Source: Burhinus oedicnemus
Taxonomy: Eukaryota; Chordata; Aves; Charadriiformes; Burhinidae
Direction: 5' to 3'
DNA length: 64,000 bases
Assembly: GCA_008921705.1 (NCBI GenBank)
Contig: VFFE01008908.1
Span: 261,922-325,921, forward strand
In this document: piece after piece, positions 52,501 through 64,000 of the stretch
How the letters are laid out: the number at the start of each line of letters is the position of its first letter
Position numbering within the stretch: position 1 is the first letter of the stretch
Translations under genes and position numbers: made by a program
The notes under the pieces: generated by a model
The model's database searches: none
Seen by the model: only the letters and a program-made list of their open reading frames with translations
What the model was told of the DNA's origin: nothing

Positions 52501-55500
52501 AACAGAGTTTCTCACGGAAATGGTGGCCATTTTGAAAAGTGCTTAGAACTAAGACATTTTTGTTTTGGAAAGTTGTCTACTTAATCTCGAACTTATGGCC
52601 CAGGATTTATTCTTTTTTTTAGGTCTATCTCTCATAGCCAGTACTAATGCAAATTAGTAGGCAATTATTAGTCAACACAGCCTTTGGGGAGATTTGAGAC
52701 TATGAACCATTTTTCCTTTTCTGGGGGACCCGACAAATTCCAAGTATAAAGCTACAACGTTTGGACACTCAACAGACAAGCACTTGCACGTTGAATCTGA
52801 AGGACAAATGACCAAGTTCAGAGCACAACCACACCCCCCATATCAAATACTTGCCCTTGCTTTCAAGACCTCATTTGGGGCAGGTAAAATACTTGTGACT
52901 GGAGTAACCGGTCCTGCATTGCACATCCTAGCAGAGGGACAGAGCGGGACACATGCCATGGTGCCAACCTCCAGCAGCATCCCAAGGATATGCCTCACCT
53001 CTTCACGGGCCCCACAAAGCTCCCCCACGCTGGTCACTGGGAGCTCAGCCACCAACTGCGTTGGACAAGGAATTAGACCAGCAACTGGTGAAAATCCCCT
53101 TCAAAGCGTTTCCCTGCTCTGCAGCCAGAGCTTTAAGTTCTCTTATTTCAGTTTTATGAACTAATGGTTTTCTATTTTGTCTTTATGTTGACTAAACTGA
53201 GTCCTGTATTATTTTTAGCTCTTTACTTTCAGACAGTCATATATTTTTACTACTTGCAGGTATAGAAAGGGCCGCTGCCAGCAAATAGATGATGAAACAT
53301 CAGGCAAAGATTTCAAAACCAACCTAAGTGTGTTAAGAACCTAAGTGTCATTTTGAAGAGTGACCGAGGTGCTTAGATGCCAACAAATACCATTTTTAGT
53401 AATAGATTTTAAAAAGTAATTACTTACCTGAGAAGACCGCGTACCACTTTAAAAAAAATCTCAACAATTACCATTAGAAATTAATAATATTTTAAATGTT
53501 TGATTTCAACTGTGCTCAAGAAGTCATTTGTTTAGTCATGGGAGAAAATACTCCTTCATGCCCTGATGTAACTACCCACCTTTGGACATCCTCATTCTGA
53601 ACAACTTCGGAGTGTTACAGAAAGTAAACAGGACTTGGACCTTAGTCACAAGCTTGTTCTTGAAAATTTTATCTGAAATCAAACTTTGCCCTGTGGCTAA
53701 ATTTTGCATATGTCTACCTAGTTTTCTATTAGTGGGTGAGAAAGAAAGCGGACTCTATCCTAAACCACACAAAAATGTCAGACTGTACTAGTATGTATAA
53801 GCCTATGTTTTATATATCCTTTAATTACTGCACAACCATGACTGTAGAGGGGAAATAACTTGCCAAATTAGTAGCCTTCAAACTGCCACTTTTTATAAAG
53901 AGTAAATGATAAAAAGAAATGTAGCACTCATTTGTTAGTCATTTTTATGGGTAGCTTTAAACTGTTTTGTATGTAGACTCCAGTTGTTGGTATTGTTTCC
54001 ACTACAAGAAAAATAATTTGGCTGCCGCTGCAACATTTTAAGCTTTCACTGTTACTATAAAAACAATCCCCAGGAGATTTTTTTTTAGTCTCCTTATATT
54101 GCTGGTTTGCAAGGACTTAGGAAGTACAAGTTTAAAACTGCCTGGTAACAGACAAATCACTTTTAAAAGCCAGCATTGTACTGGCCTGGGAGTGCTACAG
54201 GAAAAGCTACTTTTAAAAAAAAGGAAAATGCAACAGTACAAAAGCTAAGCAAGCCTAATTATTTTTTAAACAAATATATGGAGGTCATCTAGAACTGTGA
54301 ATGCCTGAGAGGACTTTTCCTACATGTGAATTGTCAGGTCCATGTTGGAATAAGCATCCAGGCAGAGATGGGCTGTGTAACGCTGCTCCCAGTCGAAAGG
54401 CATCTCGGCGTTTGAGCAATGTGCTTTAAAACAGCAGCATACTTTTTCTCAACGCATTAAGGCTGAAGTTTTCAAACTGGGGTACCTAGAGTTCGACCTG
54501 TCTTGTCACAGCACAGGGCTCGCTGTGGTCAAGAGTTTTGGTGTAGCCTGGGGCTTTTTGGGTAGGTGTTTTAAATTACACATTTTCAGCAACTGCAGCT
54601 AAAATTCTGTGCTTGTGTAACTTTGGTAGAGAGGTGTATCTATAAAGAAAGTGTTGCCTGAGGTCTTTGAAATATCTGAAGAGAATAGACAAGGGTTTTC
54701 AGTGGAGTACAAGAAAAAGAGGAGCAAAAGCGCCACTGGGATTTAAATGGATTTGGGTGTTCAGCTCCTACGAACTCCCTCGAAAATCCCAGTCCTCTTC
54801 CGTAAATGACGGCTGAATCTCAACAGATTTGGTGGTTCAGTTTGGCTGGTTGTCTGCATCCGCTCAGGCTGGAAGCTGGCCCGGGAATTTCGTTAGACCA
54901 TGAGAAGTTTCCAGGAGAGTTTTCAGCTCTTGGTTCCCAGGTATCTGAGGCTTTGCCACTTCCACTTCCCCCAGCCAGAAAGCACAGAGACGTGCAACCG
55001 TTTGCGAAAAAGGCTGGCCAAACCCTTTCTGAATCAAAGGAATATTCATGTTTTGGATCAAAGACTGGGGGAAAGATTTGACTAGCTCCTGCTTTCTCTG
55101 TCCTGTGCTGCCAATGTCTGGTCCTAAATTATATCCATCGGCCAATGCAGAACATCTTACTGAGGTTATTTTTTAGTACAAGTAAAATAAATAATATCAG
55201 GTTTTGATCCTTAGGAGGAACGATGCAAAACCTTTCTTTAGCATATTTTGTTTTTAAGACTCAAAGTCTCAATTTTCAAATCACTGTGTCTACAGCCAAG
55301 CTCCAAAATATATCTTGACGCACACAGCCAAGCAAGCATCTTTCTATGGAAAACCGTTGAGCACCTGCTGCTGCTCCTCCTGACACCCATCTCATTGCAA
55401 ACTAAGTCACTTTTGTACGGGCCAAGCACCTCCATCTGGCCTCAAAGAACTTTTCAGGACCTGCGCACAAGCTGAGGAAGGTGCAGCCCTAGACATCGAC

Positions 55501-55859
55501 ATTAATGCATTTACGTTGGGGCGGCCCTCGGAGCTCTAGCTGTGTCCCAGACACGCAGCTAGTGCAGAAGAAAAAGACGGTCGCTGTGTCAGAGGGCTCA
55601 CACTGAACGTGGCAGACTCCACATTACACTCTCAAAAGGCTAAAACAACGCCCCAGCAATTAGCACGTGTAAAGCCCTCAGCTATTTATGTCCTAGGAAA
55701 TAGCTTGGATTTTATTATTTTTGGGTTAAGCCGTTCCAAACGACAAAGCAGCAGTTATTCGTCTGCCATCTATTGTTGTGCCTGTCTTGATCTTTTATCG
55801 AGGCTGAGGGGGATACATTTCCACCTTTAATCCTTCAAACTTTCTAATGCTTTCATGTA

Positions 55860-55960
55860 CAAATGTATACAGTAACTTGGCGTTAGCATTCCACAAATAT
55901 GCAAATTGTCTGTCAGATTGGACAGGCTGCATGCATTTGAAGTTGTGTTGACAGCCTACA
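55860..55960. promoter_or_regulatory. Candidate enhancer with POU octamer and TALE-type motifs
   Basis: The octamer ATGCAAAT lies at 55899-55906, CTGTCA at 55910-55915 and TGACAG at 55949-55954 (MEIS/PKNOX-type cores in both orientations). This is a motif mix common in developmental enhancers. It is based on motif spacing only, so activity and conservation are inferred. Confidence 0.35.
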
Positions 55961-56881
55961 GAAAAAAGACATTCTCAGCTCAAACATGAACAAGATGTTT
56001 ATATCCTTTTTCCCTAAAAACATACATTTTATGTTTTAAGCAGAGATGGGAGAAAACTGCAAAATTTGGATCAAGATATCTTTTGCACCCATAAAATTTG
56101 GGGATGTCTGCATCAGGGGATTTTGATTCAGCTGGCTCTTGGAAGGGGGAAACTCAGCTCAGATCTGGCTTATGTTCCAGTCTCCACAAAATACAGAGGG
56201 AATTTGCACATGAGCCTCTGTTTCCAAGTAGGTTAACGCATAAAAGAAGTGGCTCGGAGGGTGTCATTACATTCTAGATGCAGCGAGCTTTGCAGTTGGT
56301 GGCAACAGCAGTTACCTCACAAAGTACCATCTTGCCAGTCAACAGAAAAGGAAGCTGTAGAGCTCAGCATCCTTCCTGGCCTGGAAAACGGGAACCAGAA
56401 ACAGCAGTGGTGAGATCTAGGGATGGTGGTTACACAGGGAGCACTGATAGGCACAGATGCAAAGGGCCAGGGCGTAGATTAATCTAGTCATCTACCTCCA
56501 TACTTCAGACCCTCAGAAGCTCTCACCTAGGGGCTGCAGAGTCCTGCAGACCCTCTAATGATATCAACACATGCAGATGTTGATATAAACCCAGATGCAC
56601 TTGTGTTCTGCTTTTTGGTACATGCCCCAGATCACGCAACCTCATAAAAGCAAGCTGCTTATCTCCTTGGCTTCAGCAAGTTTCACAAACCAAGAGTCCT
56701 AACGTGTTTTGCCAGCAAGTCGATAGACAACTGTCCTCTTTCACTAAATGTTTCTAAGTATTTTAACTAAAACAGATTTGGTACACAAATTTAACTAAAT
56801 ATTTCTCTAGATTCCCTGCCTTGAAGTGAAGAACTGAACTCACTCCCTTACTCCTAGGCTACCAGGTAGGTATAGCAATCT

Positions 56882-58435
56882 AGAATCATGGAATCATTTT
56901 GGTTGGAAGAGACCCGTAAGATCACCGAGTTCAGCCCTTAACCTAGCACTGCCAAGTCCACAACTAAACCATGTCCCTCAGCACCATGTCTACACACCTT
57001 TAAATACCTTTAGGGATGGCAACTCAACCACTTCCCTGGGCAGCCTGTTCCAATGCTTGATAACACTTTTGATGAAGAAATTTTTCCTAATATCCAATCT
57101 AAACCTGCCCTGGCACAACGTGAGGCCGTTTCCTCTTGTCCTATCGCTTGTCACTTGGGAGAAGAGACCGACTCCCACCTCACTACAACCTCTTTTCAGA
57201 TAGTTGTAGAGAGCAATAAGGTCTCCCCTCAGCATCCTTTTCCCCAGGCTAAACAACCTCGGTTCCCTCAGCCACTCCTCAGAAGACACAAGTCTCCAGA
57301 CCCCTCACCAGCTTCCTTGCCCTTCTCTGGACACACTCCAGCACCTCAATGTCTTTCTTGTCATGAGGGGCCCAAAACTGAACACAGTATTCGAGGTGAG
57401 GCCTCACCAGTGCTGAGTCCAGCAGGACAATCACTGCCCTAGTCCTGCTGGCCACACTATTTCTGATACAAGCCAGGATGCTGTTGGCCTTCTTGGCCAC
57501 CTGGGCACACTGCTGGCTCATATTCAGCTGGCTGTTGATCAGCACCCCCAGGTCCTTTTCCACTGGGCAGCTTTCCAGCCACTCTTCCCCAAGCCTGTAG
57601 CGCTGCATGGGGTTGTTGTGACTCAAGTGCAGGACCCGGCACTTGGCCTTGTTGAACCTCACACCATTGGCCTCGACCCATCAATCCAGCCTGCCCAGAT
57701 CTCTCTGTAGAGCCTTCCTACCCTCAAGCAGATCAACACTCCGACTCAACTTGGTCTCATCTGCAAACTTACTGAAGGTGCACTCCATCCCCTCATCCAG
57801 GTCGTTGATAAAGGTATTAAACAGAACCGGCCCTAGTACTGAGCCCTGGGGAACACCACTTGTGACCGGGCACCAACTGGACTGAACTCCATTCACCATC
57901 ACTCTTCGGGCTCCGCCATCCAGCCAGTTTTTGGGTTTTTTTTACACAGTGAAGAGTGCACCCATCCAAGTCATGAGCAGCCAGTTTCTCCAGGAGAACG
58001 CTGTGGGAAACGGCGTCAAAAGCTTTACTAAAGGCTAGGTAGACAACATCCACAGCCTTTCCCTCATCTGCTAAGCTCATTGCCTTGTCATAGAAGGAGA
58101 TCAAGTTAGTCAAGCAGGACCTGCCTTTCATAAACCCATGCTGACCGGGCCTGATCGCCTGGTTGTCCTGTATGTGCCATGTGATGGCACTCAAGATAAC
58201 CTGCTCCACAACCTTCCCTGGCACCAAGGTCAGACTGACAGGCCTGTAGTTCCCTGGATCCTCCTTCTGGCCCTTGTTGTGGATGGGTGTCACATTTGCT
58301 AACCTCCAGTCAACTGGGACCTCCCTGGTTAGCCAGGACTGCTGATACATGATGGAAAGTGGCTTGGTGAGCACTTCCACCAGCTGCCTCAGTACCCTTG
58401 GGTGGATCCCTTCTAGCCCCATAGACTTGTGTGCC
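56882..58435 (-). mobile_element. CR1 LINE, 5'-truncated, with degenerate reverse transcriptase ORF
   Basis: This is a CR1 element of about 1.55 kb in reverse orientation, the longest transposon in the window. The 3' end on the plus strand reads GAATCATGGAATCATTTTGG then TTGGAAGAGACC. Conserved reverse-transcriptase pieces are read in order on the minus strand: GIHPRVLRQL (about 58410), NYRPVSLT, AFSKAFDAVSH, then [11 protein letters not shown] and FADETKL (about 57760-57880), followed by [20 protein letters not shown] and YCVQFWAPH, and finally [15 protein letters not shown]. The 5' end is lost just upstream of GIHPRV, so the endonuclease domain is missing. Confidence 0.95.
57003..58422 (-). 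pseudogene. CR1 ORF2 (reverse transcriptase) remnant
   Basis: The coding remnant of the CR1 element above would copy CR1 RNA at the insertion site in intact relatives. It is inactive here. The reading frame shifts around 57905-57965, next to a T-rich run, so the palm domain is split. An in-frame TGA interrupts the chain at about 57678-57680, after RDLGRLD. The catalytic FADD box reads FADE, losing one of the two metal-binding aspartates. A further frame change occurs near 57285. The N-terminal endonuclease is absent. Confidence 0.9.
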
Positions 58436-61400
58436 CATAAACTAGATGCCTATGGCTCTTCCATATTGTCCGCTCCAATTAAATATTATCCTGAATTGTG
58501 ACCTGACATGGAAAAAAAAGCTGTTTAATAACTGACTGCATCGAAAACTGTGATTGAAATGGGAACCTTATCTAACAGCTGCATTTTGACACTATATCTG
58601 GACATCCTATTCAAAGCATCACAAGGTCAGGACCAAAAGGGTTTGTCTCTGAAATAATTGTTCTTGGTATGCAGACTTCTTCTGCAGCTCATCGAAAAAT
58701 TAGTTTCAGTCGTAAGGATCCATTGAAGAAAGTAGGAAATATCCCACGTGGCTTCAAGGCCCCATGAAGCTAAAGAACCTGTGAAGTAATGAGTCTCTTT
58801 AGAGCACAAGTTGAAATTCTGTCAATTAAAAATCTTTGCTGCAAACCACAAATGATTTGAAGGAGTGGAAAGTTGAAAGAGGGAAAATTAAGAACTTTAA
58901 ATACATTTTATGAAAAACACTAGAGTTTTCCTTTCTTCACTGTCAGAAGACTGAAGGGAGAATGTTAGACTTGGGATCCTCCAGGATTCACTAGCTAATT
59001 TCCCATGGCTGTGTAAGTTGGGCATGCCCAGGACACCTCAGGTGCTTGGGTACCAAGCACCTTGGCTTCTCACGAGCTCCCTGGGGATCCACTCTTTACT
59101 GGGCAGTTCCCACAAACCCAGCTCTAGCAACCTCCTGACTCATTCTTATTTGCAAAAGCATGTGCTTTAGGTTTTCGGTGTGGCAGGGAATGCTACGAAG
59201 CCATGCTATCTGTGGACTCGCTGGTTGTCTTCTGGCACTTAAGCACTGACCAGTTTCTGGGTCATATGCCAGAGCTGTCTGCTGAGACACTGAACTCTGG
59301 CCAAAGACCCTCAACTTCACATTCCAGCTTGGTGAATGCTGGATAACTGTTAACTTAATCAGGCAGGCAAAATTACTAACATAAGGCCACTGAGCACAGA
59401 AACAAGGTCACTTCATATCTGTCTGGAGAGCCTTGTAAGGCTGGAGCTGCTCAGTGTGCCCCAGAGCAGCAGGGGAGCTTGCAAAGCACGTGTTGGTATT
59501 ATGGAATTCAATCTTAAGTTATGCTAGCCCATATTTAGATGGCCATTTCGGAGGCTTAATTCTCTTGTATGGGTACGGATTGTTTGCCAATGGCAACAGT
59601 GCTGAAAAGATCAGCAGCGTCGGATGGAATACCTTCAAAGAATGCTCTTTGATAGCTTCCCAAAAGTAAAAAAAAGGACAACTGGTGCCAGAAGAATGGC
59701 TCAGAATAGGAATGAGAAACAATAAGCGTATTGGGAGCCTAGTCTGACAAACAGGAACATAAATGCTTGCAGGATGGGGCCTCAGAGCTGCTATGATGCC
59801 AATGATTCGTGTGGTCTTCAAGAGAGTTGACAGCAGGAACTATGCCTTTGCTTACTTCGTAAGAGTAGATAACTCAGCAAGAGCGAAGAAATCATTTGAC
59901 AGAGGCCAGATTCAGAAGGCATCTGAAATGTCTTTCTTTAAAGATAATCATGTTAGGAATCAAAAGGGGTCTAATGTTAGAGACTTGCCTTTCAAATGCA
60001 ACAAATGATTATACCTGTCAAGATTTATGGACAGATTTATTTATGTTGACAGAGGGACCACTAATAGTTTGACAAATGAGAAGTCTTGACAGATACAACA
60101 GATATGTTCAAGTGTATTTCCTCCAGTTTGAAATAGGAAATGAGTGAGTTATGACAAGCCTGTAATGTATATTGATACGGCTATTCCTAGGCTCCATCTA
60201 CAGAAGTAGATGCATTTGACGGTGCTAGATACTGAACTGGAAAGCCAGTTATAATTCTAATCATCAGCAACACTCTATCCTCCTCCATCAAGAAAGTATT
60301 TAAAATGGCTAATTTAGAGAAAACAGGAGGGAAAGCATTTCCTGCTGGTGCTCCCGTATAGAAGAATGACCTTCCAAAGTAAGGCAAGAATATGGAGGAA
60401 AGAAATAGTAGTATCTTAGGAAACTTTATATTTAGAATGATTGCTAAGTAAGAACTTTTCATGTAAATTCATAGCAAACCTAATACTTCTCCCCAGCATG
60501 GAGTGCTGGGCCTCTTTGTACCATCGAGACTTCTGGCCAGCTCCAGCCAAGAAAGCAGATCTGTCCCCAGGACTGCTTCAATCCTACAGCAGGGAACAAT
60601 TTTACGCTAAAACCCCATTCAGAAAAGGTATAGAAAAGCTATCGCTATGCATTAGTGCCTGATCAAAGGTCAGTCCAATGAACGGAAAGACACCGACAGC
60701 TTCAACGGACTTTGCCTCAGGCTCTGAGATCTTTTAGGAGTTTTCTGTAGGAGCGAGCAACCATTACATCTCCCACTGTGAAAGACAGAACAATCCGTTA
60801 AGTATTGCTCTACCATGCAGCAGCCTTTAAATGTTACTTTCATTTAACAGACGGTGAGCGACTCCTCATTTAAGTACAAAATTTCCAACCTTCTCACAGC
60901 ATGGCTGGCTCTGGCCAAGCCAAGCGAGGAGAGACGGGAAGGAGAATCCCGCTTTGTTGCTCAAAGGGCTGTTGTCCTCGCCAAACGGGACTGTGGTAAA
61001 TGTTGATGAAACAACACTTGGTACAAGACCAGTGTCTGTCATGTGCAGTTGGTTTGGGTGCCAGACCCACATTTTCAAACAACAATGGGACGAATTACCA
61101 TGTTCCCCAAGGCTTTGCAATAAACACAAACAAGCAATTAAACCAACACATGCTCTTGTCACTCAGCAATTAAACCGTTTCCTGATCCCTTAATAAAAGC
61201 TGATCAAGTTTCCACATATTAATGTGACTTTGCACACTCGATCGGTTTATTGCATTAAGAACCCATTCTGTGTCTTTGGCCGATTAAAGTCAATCTGGCT
61301 ACCCTCCCTGGAGATCCCCTCAGGAAGGGGTAGGTAGCAGGCGTTTTCAAACCAGGAGTATGTCTGACATCGAAATGCATTTAACTAAAGCACAATGGGT

Positions 61401-64000
61401 AATGTTGTTCATGCAAAAACATTTTGGTGTTTCGAAAAACCATTAGAGGGCATCAAGGGAGGACTGGAGTTTTGAAAAAGAATGAACCTTGACAGGCTAA
61501 ACTAACTATTGCTCTTTCACCAGCACACTCGCTTGCCTGGAAAACTCCAGAAGGTCTATTAATTATTTTGGATTTGTTCGTGGAAGTCATCTGAGCTGGC
61601 AATTGCCCACTGCATCAGTCTGTGACATTCCAGGGGCCGACGATGCCATCTCCTTCATATAAATCTGTTAAATTACTAATATACTGAAGTATCTCAGCTT
61701 AAAACCCACTCTCATTCTCCTTTATCAATTTTGCATCCGGTTTTCTCTGAGGTTGAAAAACAAAGCACACCCCAAACACTTACCTCCTTGCCAGTCATTT
61801 TGTGCACGTTGTTCTTTGTTAAAAAAAAAAAAAAAAAGAAAGTCTGCTCTGTAATTACCAGACACAGCCGTGGGAGTGGTTAATCTTTTAAAGCAACATT
61901 ATGAATTATAATACCAAGTGTATACTTCACTGTGGTAATCCTGCAGTAATGCAAGCAATATTAGCATGTTCTGGGAGGCAGAGTACTGCCAGGGGACCAG
62001 GGATGCTTGCAGGAGAAGAAAAGGGGAAGATTTCACAGTAATGAAAACGATGTTGTGTTTAGTCCCACAAGCTAAAAACAAACTAAATATTTATGATAAA
62101 GGAAAAGAATAAGGAGGATTATGGTGTCATTCACTGTAGAATAAAATATTACCTAATCTAAACATTTACATAAATAACAGAAGGATAATGCATGCTGAAT
62201 TTAGATGGATCAAAGAGAGGAGGAAATGAACTGTAACAACAGCGTAAGCGTTGCTGTGTGCAGCGGTGGGCGCTCTTGGCGCTGGGCAGCTCTTCTTCTC
62301 TCTGTGTGACAGAGCCCATCACAGCGGGACCCCTAATGACATTTGGTACTACCAGACCTCAAATAAATAGACCTACAAAGAGTGGAAAGATGTTTTCCTG
62401 CTCTTTGGTTGAAAAGCATCCAACTCCATCAAAGGAGATGGTTTTCTGGTGTAGACCTCTACAACATGAAGTGAGAAAACATGACATTACCTGATAGTAC
62501 TGGCAGGCTCTTAGGGGCTGTCCCAAAGGGAGATGGAGCCAGCTGAGGTGGGGTGCAGGCACCTGAATTTCACCCAGGTTCCCAGGACCATTGCTGCGGA
62601 GTTCAGATGGCAGCTGATCTTGTTTGTTGTGCCTCATTTTTTTGACCTTCTGGCTCCCTGGGACCTCAAGCTTGGCTCTGGCCAGACCCAGAAACATCAT
62701 TTGGATGGATCTGTCAGGCTCAGCACTTGCCCCAACCTGCACCACCTGACAGGCAGAAACAGGACACCATACCACCAGTCTCCAAGCTCCAGGCTCTCCT
62801 CAGGACACAAAAACTGGGTTCACATCTCTCCTACATGGAAATAGCAGTTGAAGCATTTTTTTTCCCCAAATGCTAGAGTCATTTAGCCATGCTTACTTTC
62901 CAGCCCAACGAGTCTTGCAGGACCACTGCCATAGTCTGAGTCCCACCAAAGCCGTTGGGTCTGTTTTGGGGCAGATGTCTGCAGGCAGATAACTCACTGC
63001 AGGATCCTGGCCAAAATCTTCTGGAAGCAGAAGTGACACGATTTCACCACATCTTTCTGCAGCTGAATCACAGCTCTGTTTAAAATCTTCTTCATTCGAG
63101 GCCAAAGTAGAGTTCATTAATTAGTTATATTAAATTTCCAGTTGGAAACCCTTACTTGTTTTGCATTTAGTTTCTACTTTGAAATAGAAGAGCATGTATA
63201 CAAGGGATTAAAGTAAAAATAATTTCAGTTATTAGGTAACATTTGCAGTAGTTTTATTTCAGCATCCTAAAGAACATAATCAAGACTAATGGTATTCCTG
63301 TAGAATTTGAGCCCTCCTAGAGAATCCCGTAACAAAGCTATCATTCTCCAATAACATTTTTAAAACAATTCAACAAATTTATGAAAAGAAAATAACTTTA
63401 TACACAGTATAAGTATTCCATAAGGAACTGTCTACAAAAGCGACACTGTAGAAAAAGCATTGTAATGTACTACACACACCTAAATATTCTTCAGCAAAAT
63501 CATTCATTTAGAACCATAGCGGCCCTTTTGGGTTGATGAATGCCAACACGAGGGAGGACATTGAGTCACTCTGGTGTTTCTCCAGACCTATGAAGTCCGT
63601 GACCAAGGATATTTTGCAAACAGCCCCAAACTGGAATTCAAGCGAGTATGAGGCTGTGCAGTTAAGGACGGGTGGTAAATTACTGTGCAACTGTTTGAGG
63701 GAGAATTGATTTTTCTCTGGTTGAAATGTGCGAAGATCCCATGGTTTATCTGAAGAAGTAAACCTAAAGATAACAGTTTGGTAACCTAGGGTGATGTTTA
63801 CAACTGTACTGAATGTGACAGCTTTCAAAGTATTATGTATATTTCTAAGGCTGTACATGTACAGCTCTGACAGCATGTCAGTTATAATTCTTGTAAAAAA
63901 ATGGATGTAATTTATTATGGTTCAAATATAGAATAAACTATATAAATGCTTCACCCTAAAATACTAATTTCCTCATTGCTGAGGGGCTCATCTGCATTCT
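58436..64000. other. Intergenic, no gene recognised
   Basis: AT-rich non-coding sequence with an A17 run at 61821-61837. A minus-strand frame at 63508-63876 (122 codons) has no recognised family and no clear splice sites. No transposon or RNA gene was seen in this end part. Confidence 0.6.
61821..61837. repeat. A17 homopolymer
   Basis: 17 A in AT-rich intergenic sequence. Confidence 0.85.

Larger units (their letters stand above)
43240..56881. other. Intergenic, no gene recognised
   Basis: This long gene-poor stretch is largely AT-rich. T runs lie at 49480-49496 and 49577-49597. Short, degraded segments resembling one another lie at about 48585-48660, 53335-53400 and 54735-54795, and may be remnants of an old repeat. 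A candidate enhancer-like patch lies at 55860-55960. No exon with supported coding sequence was found. Confidence 0.55.

Noticed and set aside
52784..53164. 126-codon open frame, plus strand
   Set aside because: No domain, and the serine- and proline-rich content is typical of random translation.
63508..63876. 122-codon open frame, minus strand
   Set aside because: It looks somewhat protein-like but matches nothing I can name, and no splice sites or second exon could be linked to it.

Overview
The window is vertebrate nuclear DNA, very probably from a bird. It has small coding exons with canonical GT/AG splice sites inside long non-coding introns, low repeat content, and CR1 non-LTR retrotransposons of avian type as the main recognisable interspersed repeats. 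Two runs of 20 N next to homopolymers mark assembly gaps.

Left part (1-14.2 kb, + strand): the 3' end of FOXP1, a forkhead transcription factor. The window opens inside an intron. It then holds the exon encoding the second half of the forkhead domain (1305-1426), its embryonic-stem-cell-type alternative copy (1805-1974, equivalent to mammalian exon 18b), two C-terminal exons (3560-3629 and 7278-7444), and the last exon with the stop codon at 13489-13491. The last exon continues into a 3' UTR with two AATAAA signals near 14.14 and 14.20 kb. The two forkhead exons share their phase at both ends. Including both or neither creates an early stop, so the frame itself enforces mutually exclusive use.

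Middle (14.2-18.45 kb): a CpG-dense block of about 530 bp sits directly after the first poly(A) signals. It is followed by about 3.6 kb of AT-rich sequence with several further AATAAA motifs, which could be an extended 3' UTR or conserved non-coding DNA.

Right part (18.45-64 kb): no protein-coding exon could be supported. This agrees with the large gene-poor interval that follows the FOXP1 3' end in other amniotes. It contains three CR1 pieces (27.6 kb, minus; 33.3 kb, plus; 56.9-58.4 kb, minus, the last with a broken reverse-transcriptase reading frame), one older L3/MIR-like relic near 25.5 kb, simple repeats including a 55-base T run, a near-duplicate segment flanking the second assembly gap, and a few AT-rich patches with clustered homeodomain, POU or FOX-like motifs that are candidate enhancers. 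Open reading frames in this part look like chance frames.

The most biologically notable feature is the preserved FOXP1 forkhead exon pair, with YGCY-rich intronic sequence around the alternative exon.
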